From Agelaius tricolor (lineage: Eukaryota; Chordata; Aves; Passeriformes; Icteridae): a DNA stretch of 64,000 nt. Where the stretch lies: NCBI GenBank assembly GCA_023055355.1, contig JALJCS010000007.1:1646001-1710000 (forward strand). Direction: 5' to 3'. This document shows positions 1-13,030 of this stretch, in pieces. Within the stretch, counting starts at the first letter, position 1. Each line of letters begins with the position of its first letter. The notes beneath the pieces were generated by a model. The model ran no database searches. It had not been told where the DNA came from and saw only the letters and a list, made by a program, of their open reading frames with translations. The translations under genes and the position numbers were made by a program.

Positions 1-1236
1 CCTGAAGTGTGAGTCCAGGCACTGCTTGTTGCACAACCCAGAGCCTGCTCTGCAGATAGAGACTATCAGTTTCCTCATTGCCTTTCCTGTGGTAAGGTGG
101 CCTGGAAGGGGCTCCAAAAAGAGGGATTTTTAACTCTTTGTGCCCTGCTGGAAGGAGAGGTTGCAACACCCTTGTGTTAAAACACCTGCAAGAACATCCA
201 GTCCAGCCTTTGGCCCAGCTCCACGGCTGCAGAACATTTGAATTTTGAAATTTGAATTTAGAAATTCATTTGAATTTAGGAATTTGAATTTTCCATTTTG
301 AAGAGCCTGAGAGTTTTATTTTTCAGCCTTCTCATCACTGATAACCAGCATCCAAGAACAGACTGAAATCTGATTGAAATTCTGGGTTTTAACACTTTGG
401 CAAACACCGGGCCTTCGGTTTGGCCTGTGGAAAATGAGGAATTCATGATTTGGGAAAAATCCTCAGATTTATTCACCAGGCAGGGACCCTGTGGCAGAGG
501 CAGGAGCAGAACTGAACTCACCCAAGGCAGCAGTGAGGCTTTTCTGCTCCCCTGACTCACTGGCTTCATATTTTCCAGATGTCTTCAGACTTTATCCTAC
601 CTTACCTCCCTGCCTTGCTTCATTCCCAGATTTGTTCTCTAGGCTGTTATGGAAAAGATCCAGGAATGAATTTGCAAGGTCTAGACCCCAAATTAAGCTC
701 AAACTTCTTTTTAGACCTGGAGAGGGCCCAATCCATCCAACCTCTTGGAATTGAGCAACCTGGATTTCTAATCCAATTTCCAACCCAGACACTCTTGCTC
801 AGAGTGAGACACCTCTTACAAAATCCAAGATAAATCCTCTTAATTACAGCAGATAAATGGTCTTAATTACAGCAGCCCCTGTTTTCTCAATGCTTGCATT
901 TGCAACATGGCTATTCCTGGAAGGGGATAAAAAAGGGATAATTCCCAGAGGTTTTGGGGGGCAGAGAGGGGGAGAAAGGAGCTGCTTGTGGAGGGGTTTG
1001 GGACAAATGAAATTCCAAGAGCTGATGAAAGGGGTTCCTCCAGTGGGGTTAATGCAGGAAAAGCAGGGAACAGCACCTGACAGGACCAGGAGCTGGGAAA
1101 GACCAGGAAAAGCCCTCATGGATGTTTAGGAACCACAGGGACTTCCAGCTGAGGATCTTTGGGACCTCGCAGGGATCCTGAACTGGCTGCCCCCAACCAC
1201 CTCTCCTGCCCTGTCCCTGCACACTGGGATTTTCAA
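1..1236. other. No gene recognised
   Basis: Unique-looking DNA with short frames on both strands, none with a recognisable domain. Small duplicated aatttgaattt motifs occur at 236-300. Confidence 0.6.
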
Positions 1237-1345
1237 AGCAATCCCAAATGATCATTGGATGGTTTGGGTTGGAGGACACCTTAAATATCCTCCAGTTCCA
1301 GCCCCTGCCATGGGAACACAACTGGGCAAAACTGGGACTTTTGGG
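1237..1345 (-). mobile_element. CR1 LINE 3' fragment
   Basis: Reverse complement of the CR1 tail: ggatggtttgggttggagg then cagcccctgccatggg. In this report a plus-strand CR1 is one that ends in caacccaaaccattc and an ATTC(T/C)ATG-like octamer. Confidence 0.75.
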
Positions 1346-1850
1346 AAGCATCATCTTCTAAATATGGAGAACGAGCACGGGGAGGTCCAGGGAGTCACTT
1401 TTCCCCCTTGGTAAATATTTTTCATTAGTTCTAAAAATAAAACTGCTTTAGACAGCTTCCTAAGCAACCCAGACTCAACAAATCTCCTCCTTACATGAAA
1501 ATAAAAGAAAATTTCCTGCCTGTGGTTTGCTTGCAGCCACTGTTATCTCTTTAATAGACACTGAGCTAAGCAAGAAAAGCAGAATAAGGAAAGCAGAATA
1601 AGAAAAGCAGAATAAGAAAAGCAGAATAAAAAAAGCAGATTTTTGTTCTTTTTGTATAACACTGGACAGGCATTTTCTCTTCTCCAGCGACCTTAGAAGT
1701 CCTTGTGTTTTGTTAATTGCTGGTTTGCTATTTCTCTGAGGAGAAATAAGTGGAAAATAAGTTGTTGGTGTTTAATATAAGAAAGGAAAATACTGCTTCA
1801 GATTGAAACCATGGATTCAGACCAGAGTGACTAAACTTGCTCTCCCACAA

Positions 1851-2559
1851 TCAGGAATTAAAAGCTGGACCTCAAATCCCATTTGTGGCCCAGGCCAGGC
1901 TCCACAAGGTCAGCTGGCCACATCCAGCTCTTCCTGGTGGCCACCCAAATTTACTGCTGAGCTTTGCAGAGCTCTTGGTGGGACCAAGGCAATCCCTTTT
2001 CAGCAGGAGCAGAATCCCAAGCGGGATTTAAATCAGAAATTAAAGATGGACTTCACATCCCATTTGTGGCCCAGGCCAGACTCCACAAGGTTGTCTGTCC
2101 CAACCCAGCTCTTGCTGGTGGCCACCAAAATTTGCTGCTAAACTTTGCAGAGCTCTTGACCAAACCAAGGCAATTCCTTTTCAGCAGAAGCAGAATCCCA
2201 AGCAGGATTAAATGAGGAATTACAAGATGGACCTCACATTTGTGGCCCAGGCCAGACTCCACAAGTTCATCTGTCCCAATCCACCCCTTGCTGGTGGCCA
2301 CCAAAATTTGCTCCTGAGCAAATCCAGAGCTCTTGGTGGGACCAAGGCAATCCCTTTTCAGCAGGGGCAGAATCCCAAGCAGGATTAAAATCAGGAATTA
2401 TATAAAATGGACCTCACATTTGTGGCCCAGGCCAGACTCCACAAGGTCAACTGGCCCAGTCCAGCTCTTGCTGGTGGCCACCAAGATTTGCTGCTGAGCT
2501 TTGCAGAGCTCTTGGTGGGACCAAGGCAATCCCTTTTCAGCAGGAGCAGAATCCCAAGC
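1851..2559. repeat. Tandem repeat, four copies of ~180 bp
   Basis: The start motif tcaggaatta (or a variant) recurs at 1,851, 2,033, 2,213 and 2,391, giving periods of 182, 180 and 178 bases. Each copy contains tttgtggcccaggccag and gctggtggccacc. Short frames through it are by-products of the repeat. Confidence 0.95.
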
Positions 2560-2699
2560 CCTGCGAGCCCTCGGCTCCGTCAGTCTAAATATGGAGCAGG
2601 GCAGTTTGCTGGGAATCATTTCCAGTAAGGGAGGATGTTTCCTCAGCAGTTTTCGAGCTGGCTCTGACTCAGGCACTCTCCTGGGAGCCCACTGAAGTG

Positions 2700-3060
2700 G
2701 TCATTAGGGAGGCAGCAAAAAGGCAGCGAGGAATTTCGGAACAAAGCTGCTCATCCTGGATGAAAGAGCTGCGGAGAATCCTCCTGGCCATTGGCTCCGG
2801 GCACGCTCGAGGGGTTTTATTGATGCTGCTGCAATAGCAGTGCTGAAACCATTGTGTTGTTTCTGCATGGTTTGAAAGATGCTGCATTGTGCTCGTTCCA
2901 GCACTGGGCTTGTAAAATGCTGGGCTGAAACCAGGCCTAATTAAATGTTCTGAGTCGATTAACACCCTCGGCTGCAACGCCGTGATCGATGGGGCAAGGC
3001 TGGAGCTGCTGAAGGAGCAACGGGAAAGCACAGCCAGAATCTGCTAAGCAAGGTCTTCTC
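2700..3060. promoter_or_regulatory. Possible conserved noncoding element
   Basis: Unique sequence after the 180-bp array with retained CpGs (gggcacgctcgagggg, aacgccgtgatcgatgg) and TAATTAAAT. No convincing coding frame; unsupported beyond composition. Confidence 0.2.
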
Positions 3061-3079
3061 CCAAGCTGAGAGCAGCAAA

Positions 3080-3257
3080 GAGTCTGGGGAACAAAGTCGA
3101 GCTTAAGAGATAAAAAATAAATATTTCTCCATCTCTGGTTTTCTCCTTTTTCTCAATACACGTTTTTGTGTCCAGCAAAGAGCCTGAGGAACAAAGTCAA
3201 GCTTAAGAGACAAAATAAATATTTCTCCATTTCTGGTTTTCACCTTTTTGTGAATAT
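3080..3257. repeat. Imperfect direct duplication of ~80 bp
   Basis: A block with gaggaacaaagtcaagctt and aaataaatatttctccat occurs at about 3,085-3,160 and again at 3,178-3,257, with point differences and a short indel. Confidence 0.85.
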
Positions 3258-3419
3258 AGGTCTCAAGGTAAATTTTTTTCTGGATTAGCCATGGTGGAAA
3301 GTTTAAAGAAATCAGGATTTAATCATGTTTTGAATGCACAGATTTCTTGAGGAGTCACAGCTGGACACACTGACTTTATTGATGTTGCAGTTGAGACTGA
3401 GACAATACAAAACAACACA

Positions 3420-3690
3420 CTGCATTTTCAGAAGGCTTCAAACTGTTTTTATTATGGCATGCTTGCTTTTTATACTTATTTTTATACTTTTTTTCTTACA
3501 AAACTCAGAAATTTACACTTTACCCATTGGTCACGAGAGACAAACAAAGTGTTTATCGGAACAGGCAGTTGCAGGTTTCTCTTATTTCTCCTTCTTTCTC
3601 TCTTGGTTTCTTTGTCAACGACCTTGGTAGGAAATTCTTTCAGGGGTAGACAGGGATCAAACAGGGATCAAACTTCTCTCTGGCTCACAG
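3420..3690 (-). mobile_element. LTR-like fragment
   Basis: Minus strand shows CCAAT (in cattggtcac), TATAAAAA near 3,475-3,490 and AATAAA near 3,450 in LTR order. Single copy in this window; ends not defined. Confidence 0.35.
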
Positions 3691-3994
3691 AGGTCACTGT
3701 AAAACCTCTTTCACAAATTGGGGTTATTAATACAGCTAAACCCAAATCACAGCTTAAGAGCAGGACTGGACTGAGCCTAGAACTGGCAGAGGGTGTCACA
3801 GGCACCTGGACTTTGGGTTTCCAGTTCCATTTATCCAAATTGTGGCTGCTCCTGACCACAAAATGCTCCAGCATGAAGGGCACGACCCAGGTGACAGATC
3901 TGTGAAAATCCCATGGGGTTGGGATGTCCCAGAGCCTCTTCTAATCCCTACAAGTCTCAGGAGGTGCAGAGAGATGAGGATAATGTAAAATAAA

Positions 3995-4212
3995 TTTAAA
4001 TAGGGAGAAACTGTTCCCTGGCAGGATGGGCAGGGCTGGGATGGAATTCCCAGAGCAGCTGTGGCTGCCCCTGGATCCCTGGCAGTGCCCAAGGCCAGGC
4101 TGGGCACTGGGGCTGGAGCAGCCTGGGACAGTTCAAGGTGTCCCTGCCATGGCAGGGCTGGCCCTGGGTGATTTTCAAGATCCCTTCCCACCCAAACCAC
4201 TCTGGGATTTGT
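3995..4212 (+). mobile_element. CR1 LINE 3' end
   Basis: Reads from gggagaaactgttccctgg through ggcagtgcccaaggccagg to cccaaaccactctggg. Confidence 0.85.
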
Positions 4213-6087
4213 TGATTCTGAAGGCCTCCTTCATTGACCTCTCTGTGCAAGGCTCGGGCTCCAAGCAGGAATTTTCCTCCTCTGGAGACTGATCCTTATC
4301 AGGAATTTTCAGACTCTTTGTTGGATGTTTGCTGCCCAGCCTCACTGAATCACAACTGAATAAACAAGACCTGGCACGACTGAACTCCTGTCTGAGGGCT
4401 GGATCAAATACTTTTGGGATTGCAAATTTGCTCCATGGGGGAAAAAAAGGGCCTGGAAAAGTGGCAGGAAGGCGCAGGGGGAGAAATCCCACATGAAACA
4501 GGGGCAGAAAAAGGTTGGGGAGATGTTGAATGAGTCTCATGAATTATGAATTCTATAAAAAGAGTTACCACCCAAGTGCTCTGCACTGAGAGATGAAGCA
4601 GCTCCTTAGGTTTGGTCATGGAGGGTCTCAGAGTAGGGGAGGTGGAATTCCAGACAAAATGACATCAGGCAGATGTGGCAGGGTTTTCTCTGCCCTCAAA
4701 AGTGACTTTCCTTGGAAAGCTGGATGTTCCCTACAGGCCTTCATTCCAAAACCTCCTCTCTATGATGCTCCCTGTAGTTATTGCTGATGTAACTCCCAAT
4801 TTTCTTGTTCCTCATGTCCTTCTCCTTCAAACTTCACCCCAAAAACTTCTCCTGACCAAATATGCACAAAAAAGGATTTTTTTAAGCTGATCTACCTCTC
4901 TAAACTTCTGTTTTAAGCCATTAAACCCATCCTAGCCTTCCCAATAACCAATTTTTAGGCCAGCCTACCCAGTGCACCTGAAATTATCCCTGCTGCTACT
5001 TGTTTGGAAAAAAAAAATATCCTGCAATGAATAACACATAATTATTGACCCTGGAGTATAAATAATGAAGGTAGGAAGCTTTTAAAATGTACATTATTAA
5101 ACTGGTAGAATGTTTAGTGCTAGACAGACATCAGTGGTTTAGCAATTAAATGAACATTTATGAATCCCTTCCAAATAGAGATTATGAATTCAAAAATTTT
5201 AGTTTTAAGATAATTTAAAAAAAAACAGATCCAGGGAACTAAATTGTCTTTAAGCTGTACAGACTTTAATTTAAAATTGTATATTATATATTAAATTATA
5301 TATTTTTTTTTAATTATACAAAAAGAAATAGCTTTAAAAATTTAAAAAATAACTTAAATAATAAAAAATAAATTAATTTAAAGTAAAATAACCCACAGAC
5401 ACAGCAGCTTCTTTTAGGGCCTGTTCCAAGGGAATGGAAAACCTTTCCTTTTAATCTCCTGCTGGAATTTTCAGCCAGGTAAGTTCAGCTGAAAAAGGAA
5501 AGGATAGGGATGATAGAAAAGCCTTGAAATAGTTGGGATCTTTGGCTCCAAACCAAGGAATTTTTTGGGTGTCTCTGGAAAAGGGCAAGTTCGGGTAAAT
5601 TTCCCAGGTTTTGTAGAGATTGTGATTCCCTCTGGGTTTTCCCAGGGGAAGATGATGATGGGAAGGAAAGAAAAGGAAAAGAAATTGTTTGAGTCTGAGC
5701 AGAGGCTTGAGCTCAACACTGGGACAATTTTAAAAACTGCCCCATGGGAAAGGCTGGCACTGAAGGCACCCAGAGCTTCTGGGTTCAGGTGGTTCCACAT
5801 TTGGGGTTTTAAATAAGGCAGGAGGTGTTGCCAGGGTGCAGAAAAAAGGAGCTGGAGGTTTCTGGGGTTCCCTTGGTGCCATTGAGGGACCTTCTGGGGA
5901 CTCTGGATCAGAGAAGGGGGACAGGATTTAGGCCTGGCTCTAAGCCTGGCTCCTCTCCAAGCTGCTCTGATCCATAGGGGTTGGAACAGATCTAAATTTC
6001 CATGGACAGTGCAAAACTTCTCACAGAGCCTGGGAAATCAATCCCTTGGCACAGGAGATCATTTCACTGAGGACCAAAGGGAATATT
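4213..6087. other. No gene recognised; AT-rich at 5,210-5,390
   Basis: Frames up to about 120 codons have no recognisable motif and overlap on both strands. The AT-rich stretch near 5,300 is simple sequence. Confidence 0.55.
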
Positions 6088-6380
6088 GAGAATCATGGAA
6101 TGGTTTTGGTTGGGAGGGACCTCAGAGATCCTTTAAATCCAACCTCCTGCCATGGATAAGAACATTTTCACTGTCCCAGACTGCTCCAAGCTGGCCTTGG
6201 GCACAGCCAGGGATCCAGGGGCAGCCCCAGCTGCTCTGGGAATTCCATCCCAGCCCCTGCCCACCCTGCCAGGGAACAATTCCTCATTCCCAAAATCCCA
6301 CTCAGCCCTGCCCTCTGGCAGTTTAAAACCATTTCCCCCAGTTCCATCACTCCATGTCTGTATAAAATTCCCTCTCACTG
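6088..6380 (-). mobile_element. CR1 LINE 3' end
   Basis: Begins gagaatcatggaatggtttt, has the antisense gccttgggcacagccagggat core, and runs into the TTTTA block. Confidence 0.85.
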
Positions 6381-7284
6381 TTTTATTTTATTTTATTTTT
6401 CATTTTTTTTATATTTTATTTTAATTTTTATTTTATATTTATTTTATTTAGTTTTATTTTATTTTAATTCTATTCTATTTTATTCTATTCTATATTTTAT
6501 TTTATTTTGATATTTTATTTTATTTTAATTTTTATTTTAAATTTATTTTTATTTTTATTTACTTCTAATTTTTATTCTATTCTATTTTGTATTTTATTTT
6601 AATTTGATATTTTATTTTGATATTTTATTTTATTTCATTTTATTTTCTTTTAATTTGTTATTTTAGTTTATTTTAATTAGATATTTTATTTTGATATTTT
6701 GATATTTTATTTTATTTCATTTTACTTTATTTTATTTTAATTTTTATTTTAAATTTATTTTTATTTTTATTTACTTCTAATTTTTATTCTATTCTATTTT
6801 GTATATTATTTTAATTTGATATTTTATTTTGATATTTTATTTTATTTTAATTCTATTATATTTTAAATTTTATTCTATTTTGATATTTTATTTTATTTCA
6901 TTTTACTTTATTTTATTTTAATTTTTATTTTAAATTTATTTTTATTTTTATTTACTTCTAATTTTTATTCTATTCTATTTTGTATTTTATTTTAATTTGA
7001 CATTTTATTTTGATATTTTATTTTATTTCATTTCATTTTCTTTTAATTCGTTATTTTATTTTAATTTGATATTTTATTTTATTTTGATATTTTATTTTTG
7101 ATATTTTATTTTATATTTTATTTTATTTTAATTTTTATTTTAAATTTATTTTTATTTATTTCTAATTTTTATTCAGTTTTATTTTGTATTTTATTTTATT
7201 TTAATTTGATATTTTATTTTGATATTTTATTTTATTTTAATTTGATATTTTATTTTATTTTGTTTTGTTATATTTTATTTTATG
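6381..7284. repeat. (TTTTA)n-derived low-complexity block with higher-order repeats
   Basis: About 900 bases almost only of T and A on a ttttattttatt ground. A longer unit containing tttacttctaatttttattc recurs with start points near 6,525, 6,737, 6,918 and 7,128 (the last lacking part), so ~180-210-bp blocks have been duplicated on top of the pentamer slippage. It begins directly at the end of a CR1 copy. Confidence 0.95.
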
Positions 7285-7835
7285 TTAGTCAATGCAGCTG
7301 ATATTTGAAATGCCCCAAATCCCGATGTTTCCCCACATTGCTCATGTGTGCAAACACAGCCTGGTCCCTCTGAATTTCCCCTGAGTTCCAGGAGAGGGAG
7401 GCATGGCCGAGGGGATGCCCTGTCCCTGGGGAGGGAATTCTCCAGGGAGGCTGGGGAAGGGCTGGAACTGGGGTGGGGACAGCCGGGCTCCCTGTGTGGC
7501 ATCACCTCATTGCCCCATCCCCGGCTGGGAGCCCGGAGGGGGGAATTCCTTCCTTCACTGGCTTAATCAGCATTTTGGGAAAGGCAATTGCGGTTCCAGG
7601 CTGCACCTTTCCCACCCTTGGGCCAGAGCCCAGCTCTTCTTTGTGCCAGGGACGTGGACCTCTCCCTGTGGCTGTGACAAACTGGGAATATTTCCTGCAT
7701 GGCCCAGGTGCCAGCCCTGCACACACACACAGAGCACATTTTGGAACAGGGTTTTCCTAAGAGAATTAGGAATGCAGCTTTTCTGGCAGCCAAACTCTCT
7801 TAGGTTTCCTGTGGTGTTTTTGGGGTCTCCAGGAT

Positions 7836-8224
7836 GAAGGAGGAATTGATGAATCTGACTCCATGTTCTCAGAAGGCTGATTTGTTATTTTATGATATGA
7901 TATTATATTAAAAAATGCTATACTAAACTATACTAAAGAATACAGAAAGGATACAGACAGAATGCTAAAAAGATAATAATGAAAACTGGCGACTCTCTCC
8001 AGAGTCCTGACACAGCTTGGCCCTGATTGGCCAAAGAGTGAAAACAACTCCCAGCAGAATCCAATGGAACAATCACCTGTGGGTGAACAATCTCCAAACA
8101 CATTCCACAGGTGAGCACAACACAGGAGAAGCAAATGAGATAAGAATTGTTTTTCTTTTCTCTGAGGCTTCTCAGGATCCCAGGAGAAGAAATCCTGGTG
8201 AGGGGATTTTTCAGAAATGTGATA
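7836..8224 (-). mobile_element. LTR-like repeat, family L1, copy 1
   Basis: Reverse complement of the copies at 11.7 kb and same orientation as the one at 60.5 kb. Shared marks include the block around ctgattggccaaagag and gtgggtgaacaatctccaa. The frames across it (up to 172 codons) recur in all copies and are repeat by-products. Confidence 0.65.
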
Positions 8225-8811
8225 GCTTCTTTTTTTTGGATTTTTGGAAAATTCCTGCCTTTTTGCTCCCTCCCAGCTTTCCAGCTGAGCCTGTTCCACT
8301 CCTGGCACTGCTGCTGTGCATTACTCAGCTTTTGGGCTGCCAGACTGGAATGTCCATGGAAGGAACTCTCAGCTCCCAGGAGATGGGATTGGATGGGATG
8401 GAGAGCCCCATTCCCTGTTCCTGAGGTGAGAAATTCCAGGATACAGCTCATTTACAGGAAAGGTTATAGGATATGCTGCCTCAGGGGTTGGTCTTGCCAA
8501 TCCACAATGCCCTTCCCATTCCTGAGCTCCCAAGAACAACTTGAACACTGTGGAAAAATCAGCTTTTCCCATTATATTCCTGAACTCAGTTCTATTCCTG
8601 CTGCTGTTTTCCCAGCAGTTCCCTGACTGCTTTGTCCAGTGGAAATCTTCATGATCAGAAGCCAAAATTCCCCTCCCAGCAGCTCTCAGAGGTCACTTAT
8701 AGGACATTTATATCCTGACCTCAAAGCTCTGCTGCTCCAGCCTCATTGGTGTAATTGGAATAAACCAACCCCTGCTTTTCCCAAGCTGTGGATGCTATCC
8801 CACATATTATG

Positions 8812-8990
8812 AATTTATATATATATAAATTATATATAATTTTATCTAAAATCTAAAATGTTATATATATTATATATGTAATGTATTGCATAGTTAATAT
8901 AATATAATAGATAATTATATTGTGATGTTATATATTATATTATATTATATTATATTATATTATATTATATTATATTATATTTATATAAAT
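8812..8990. repeat. AT dinucleotide and TATAT microsatellite
   Basis: Runs of tatata followed by about a dozen tatat pentamers between two repeat-poor stretches. Confidence 0.9.
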
Positions 8991-8997
8991 CCACTTA

Positions 8998-9575
8998 TTT
9001 CCATAATCCCTGAGTTGCATCCAAAGCAGGTGGGCAGCAGGAAAGGGATTGGGATTGTGTCCCTGTGCCCCCTCAGGTGATTTCCCACCTGCAGAGCTGC
9101 CCCAGGCCTGGGCCCAGCCCAGGGAGGAGCTGGAGCTGCTGCAGAGAGCCCAGAGGAGGCTCCAGGATGGGCAGAGGGATGGAGCAGCTCTGCTGGGAGG
9201 AAAGGCTGGCACAGCTGGGATTGTTCACCTGCACAGGAGAAGCTTTGGGCTGAGCTCAGGGTGGCCTTGCAGGGCCTGCAGGAGCCCCAGGAAAGCTGCA
9301 GAGAGACAATTTCCAGGGGATGCAGGGACAGCACCCAGGGAATGGCCTCAAACTGAAAATCTACAGGTTTAGATCAGACATAAGGAACAATTTCCTCTCT
9401 GGCAGGGTGGGCAGGGGCTGGGATGGAATTCCACCCCTAGATCCCTGGCAGTGCCCAAGGCCAGGTTGGAGCAGCCTGGGACAGTGGGAAGTGTCCCTGC
9501 CATGGCTGGGGTGGGATGAGATGATCTTTAAGATCCTTTCCAACCCAAACCATTCCATGATTCCATTATTTCCTA
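8998..9575 (+). mobile_element. CR1 LINE, longer 3' portion
   Basis: Includes upstream CR1 sequence (ctgggaggaaaggctggcac, ttgttcacctgcacaggag) and the full tail to accattccatgattcc. Confidence 0.85.
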
Positions 9576-9984
9576 CCCACCAGAGGCTGGACTTTCCTGC
9601 TATAAGGCAAACCTTAATGGTCAGAAACGTAAATTCTATGAAATAATATGTAAGGTTTGGTCTAAGGGATAAAATATTGGAATTCTTCATCCTTTAAATA
9701 GACAGTTCAAGCAAACAAACTCCAACGAATTAAAATTTCACAGTTGGAAGTGTTCAAGTGTTCCAATCCATTTAGAAGGATCTGGGAGAAAACAGCCCCT
9801 GAGTCTGAAAAGAAACCCCAGAGTGACCTCACCCAAGGAACCTGGAGGATTTTTTGCTGTTTGACTGTGAAAATAAGGATGAATCTGAAAGAAGTGGCCA
9901 GGCCCCTGGGGATCACATCCTGCTCAGCCATTCCCCATGTCCAGCAACGCCACTTTCAGGCTCCCTTTTTCTACCTCTGTCGAG

Positions 9985-10445
9985 GTCAGGATTGAAGGCA
10001 CTCGAGACAACGGCTCCCATTCAGATTCAGGTGTTTATTGTTTCTTATCAGTGCTACAGCCTCACAGCAGTGATTCCTGCAGTATTTCATTGGCAAGGCA
10101 CAAAATGGCTGGCTGCCTCTTGTTACAAGGCCTTTTAAGGCTGAACTGTTGCCCTGTTTTTCTAAAGTTCTTCCGAGCCTTCTGATGTTCACTTTTTTGT
10201 AATGGAGTTTCTCACGCAGCGCATTTCATGTAAATAATGATTGGTTTGCATTCCTTTCTGGAGGAGGAGAGAATTGATGGGCTGTTGGTTTGACCAGTGT
10301 GGTTGGAGAGGTGGCAATTTCATCCTCCAATCCATGGTGACCTGTGGAATTCTATAAATGTCGAGGTTGGGAAATAAACATGCTTTTTTTTTTTACCTTG
10401 GACATCTCAACCCGTGAGTGTCGTTCATTTCGTGTCATGTTGCAA
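9985..10445. mobile_element. LTR-like or other interspersed element
   Basis: Contains AATAAAC on the minus strand at ~10,030 and, on the plus strand, ctataaat (10,352) followed by aaataaaca (10,372) and a T run; the end catgttgcaaca resembles an LTR terminus. Could be two abutting elements. No second copy here to define its ends. Confidence 0.3.
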
Positions 10446-11720
10446 CACTAAACTGTCTAATTAAGAAATAACACCTTAGTTATTATTAAATTACACCTAA
10501 AAATTATTATTATTATTAAAATTAAAATATCAATAATAGTGTTTATTATTTTAATATTTGATATTTTATTAAATATTATAATAGTCTTTTAATGTTTACT
10601 ATTAAAGATTATTATTAAATTACATCTAAATTGATATTAAATTACACCTAAAAATTACTTTTAACCCAATACCCAACCACCCATGCCCGCAATGGGGACT
10701 TTTTTATCCAATGACACAAAACCACCCAAACCCATGGAGAAATAGGAAGAAGAAGGTAAAGAAGAACAACCTGCCTCCTTCCAAACTCTCAGTTTTCCAC
10801 CCTGTGATATTACAAACTTCTCACCAGCTACCCACTCCTAATCCCAGTGCTATCATCAATGGGAGAAGCCTTTTCCATGGCCTCAGGTCAAAGGCAGTGC
10901 TGCCCTGGGAGTCAGAGTCTGTCTGTACAAAACCTCTGAACTTCTCAGCATGCAGAACTCCAGCACAGCGATGCATCCTTCTCCCAGCCCTGATCCCTGT
11001 GGATGCTGCCCCTTCCCTCCTCCCACCCCGACAGACGTTGGCCTGTGTGTCTCCAGTGCTGCCACACTTGGCCCAGCATGAGGATGAGGAAATCTTCCTC
11101 CATGAGCACCAGAAGGGCCCCAGTGGGAGCTGCCAGAGGCCCCAAAACGAGGGGATCTTGCTCACTTTGTTGGCAGAGAAACATCTTTTCCCTGACTAAA
11201 CACAGCCATGAGAAAGAGCCTGATTTGGAGTTAACAACCCAAAGGTTTTGTGAGAGCACAGAAAGCTCTGGAGTCTCCTGGTCTGGGATGAAGCAGACAA
11301 GGAGCATTTCCATGAATGCTCCAGGACGTTATTTTATGCTCATGGGGTTTTTTCCTGTCTTTTCCTGCAAAACCCAGCACGTGCTGTGCAGAGGCAAGAC
11401 CAGGCAGAGCAAACCACAGAGGTCACGACTCTGATCCTGTGGGAAGCCGCTCTCCAAACTGGAAATTTAAGGTAAATATCTGCTGTTGATAAACACTTGG
11501 TGCATGTTTAAGGCCACTGCTGTTCCTTGGGTGCCCTTTGCTGGTGTGAATAAACTTCAGCTTGGTTTGTGGCAAACCTCAAATATTTGAGGCTCAGCAG
11601 ACGACAGAGAGTTAGGAATCTGTTCCTGTGCATGGGTTTAATGCTGCCCTGATCATGTGGGATCCCTCCTGAAATCCCAAGATTTTCCAAGGAAAACAGT
11701 GATAGAGGGTTAGAGGAGCG

Positions 11721-12117
11721 TCACATTCACATTTTCTGAAAAATTCCCTTGCCCAGGATTTTTCTCCTGGGAAGCTGGGAAGCCTCAGAGGAAAGGAAAA
11801 CAATTCTTATCTCATTTGCTTCTCCTGTGTTGTGCTCATGTGGAATGTGTTTGGAGATTGTTCACCCACAGGTGATTGTTCCATTGGATTCTGCTGGGAG
11901 TTGTTTTCACTCTTTGGCCAATCAGGGCCAAGCTGTGTCAGGACTCTGGAGAGAGTCAGGAGTTTTCATTATTATCTTTTTAGCCTTCTGTCTGTATCCT
12001 TTCTGTATTCTTTAGTATAGGTTATTTTAGTATTCTTTAATATAATATAGTATCATGAAATAATAAATGAGCCTCCTGAGAACATGGAGTCAGATTCATC
12101 ATTCCTCCCTTCATCAG
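11721..12117 (+). mobile_element. LTR-like repeat, family L1, copy 2
   Basis: Sense copy with CCAAT at 11,918-11,922 and AATAAA at 12,062-12,067 close to the 3' edge, the order expected in an LTR. No retroviral genes adjoin it, so it would be a solo LTR. Confidence 0.65.
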
Positions 12118-12756
12118 GGGAAAACCCAAATATGACAGAGGGGCCTCCTCTAAGGTGGTTCTGCTGAACATCCCTCCCCCTCCAAGGAAAATGCCATCAC
12201 CTCCTCTCCATTCCATCAGTTTTATTCATTTCCATGATAATTCTGGGAGAGAGTGATACAACCCTACGGACACCTTTGCCTGAGGCAGGGAGAAAGGGCA
12301 CATTCCTGGGATTCATCCTGAGTCCACATCCCTACAAAAAACCAAGGAAGCCTCCTGGAGTGAAGTCTGAGTGTTTTCATCACCATCCCCTGATTTTTGG
12401 GAGCACAAGGAGCTGCACTCAGGAGCTACACTTCTGGAAAGTTCCAGGCAAAGCCAGATGGATCTCGGATTCCTTGGCTCTGAACTCCTGGATTGTGCAA
12501 AGCTGGTGGCTGCACTGCTGGAAAATCCTAAATTGTTCAGCACAGGGGGTTCTTTGTCTCCCCTGCTTGGAATTATGAGCAGGAAGAAAGCAGAAGTAGC
12601 AGCAGTTTCACCCTGGTCACTGCAACTTGGGGATGTTCTTGGGAGAAATCTGGCTCCCTGCAGCTGCTGAGAGGGCAGTGGAACTGGAAATGAATGGAAA
12701 AATAGTCCAGAAAAATACTTAGTGTGTGTGACAGCCACACCTGTGCTCCAAAGGAC
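12118..12756. other. No gene recognised
   Basis: The 219-codon minus frame (12,313-12,972) begins inside the CR1 copy at 12,757-13,030, has no domain and is not called. Confidence 0.5.
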
Positions 12757-13030
12757 ATAAAACCATGGAATTCCAGAATGGCCTGGGTTGGAAGGGACAG
12801 CAAAGGTCATCTCATCCCCTCCCTGCCATGGCAGGGACACCTCCCACTGTCCCCAGTGCCCAGCCTGGCCTTGGGCACTGCCAGGGATCCAGGGGCAGCC
12901 CCAGCTGCTCTGGGAATTCCATCCCAGCCCCTGCCCACCCTCATAGGGAAGAATTTTTTCCCAATATCCCATCCAGCCCTGCCCTGTGTCATTTTGGAGC
13001 CATCCCCCCTTGTCCTGTCACCCCACCCTT
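12757..13030 (-). mobile_element. CR1 LINE 3' end
   Basis: Starts atggaattccagaatggcct and extends to the antisense ccccttgtcctgtcacccc block. The long minus-strand frame crossing 12,313-12,972 is partly this element. Confidence 0.85.

Noticed and set aside
7933..8451. 172-codon minus frame and its 60-140-codon relatives at 11.8 and 60.6 kb
   Set aside because: They track the three copies of one LTR-like repeat.
12313..12972. 219-codon minus frame
   Set aside because: Begins in a CR1 fragment and has no recognisable motif.
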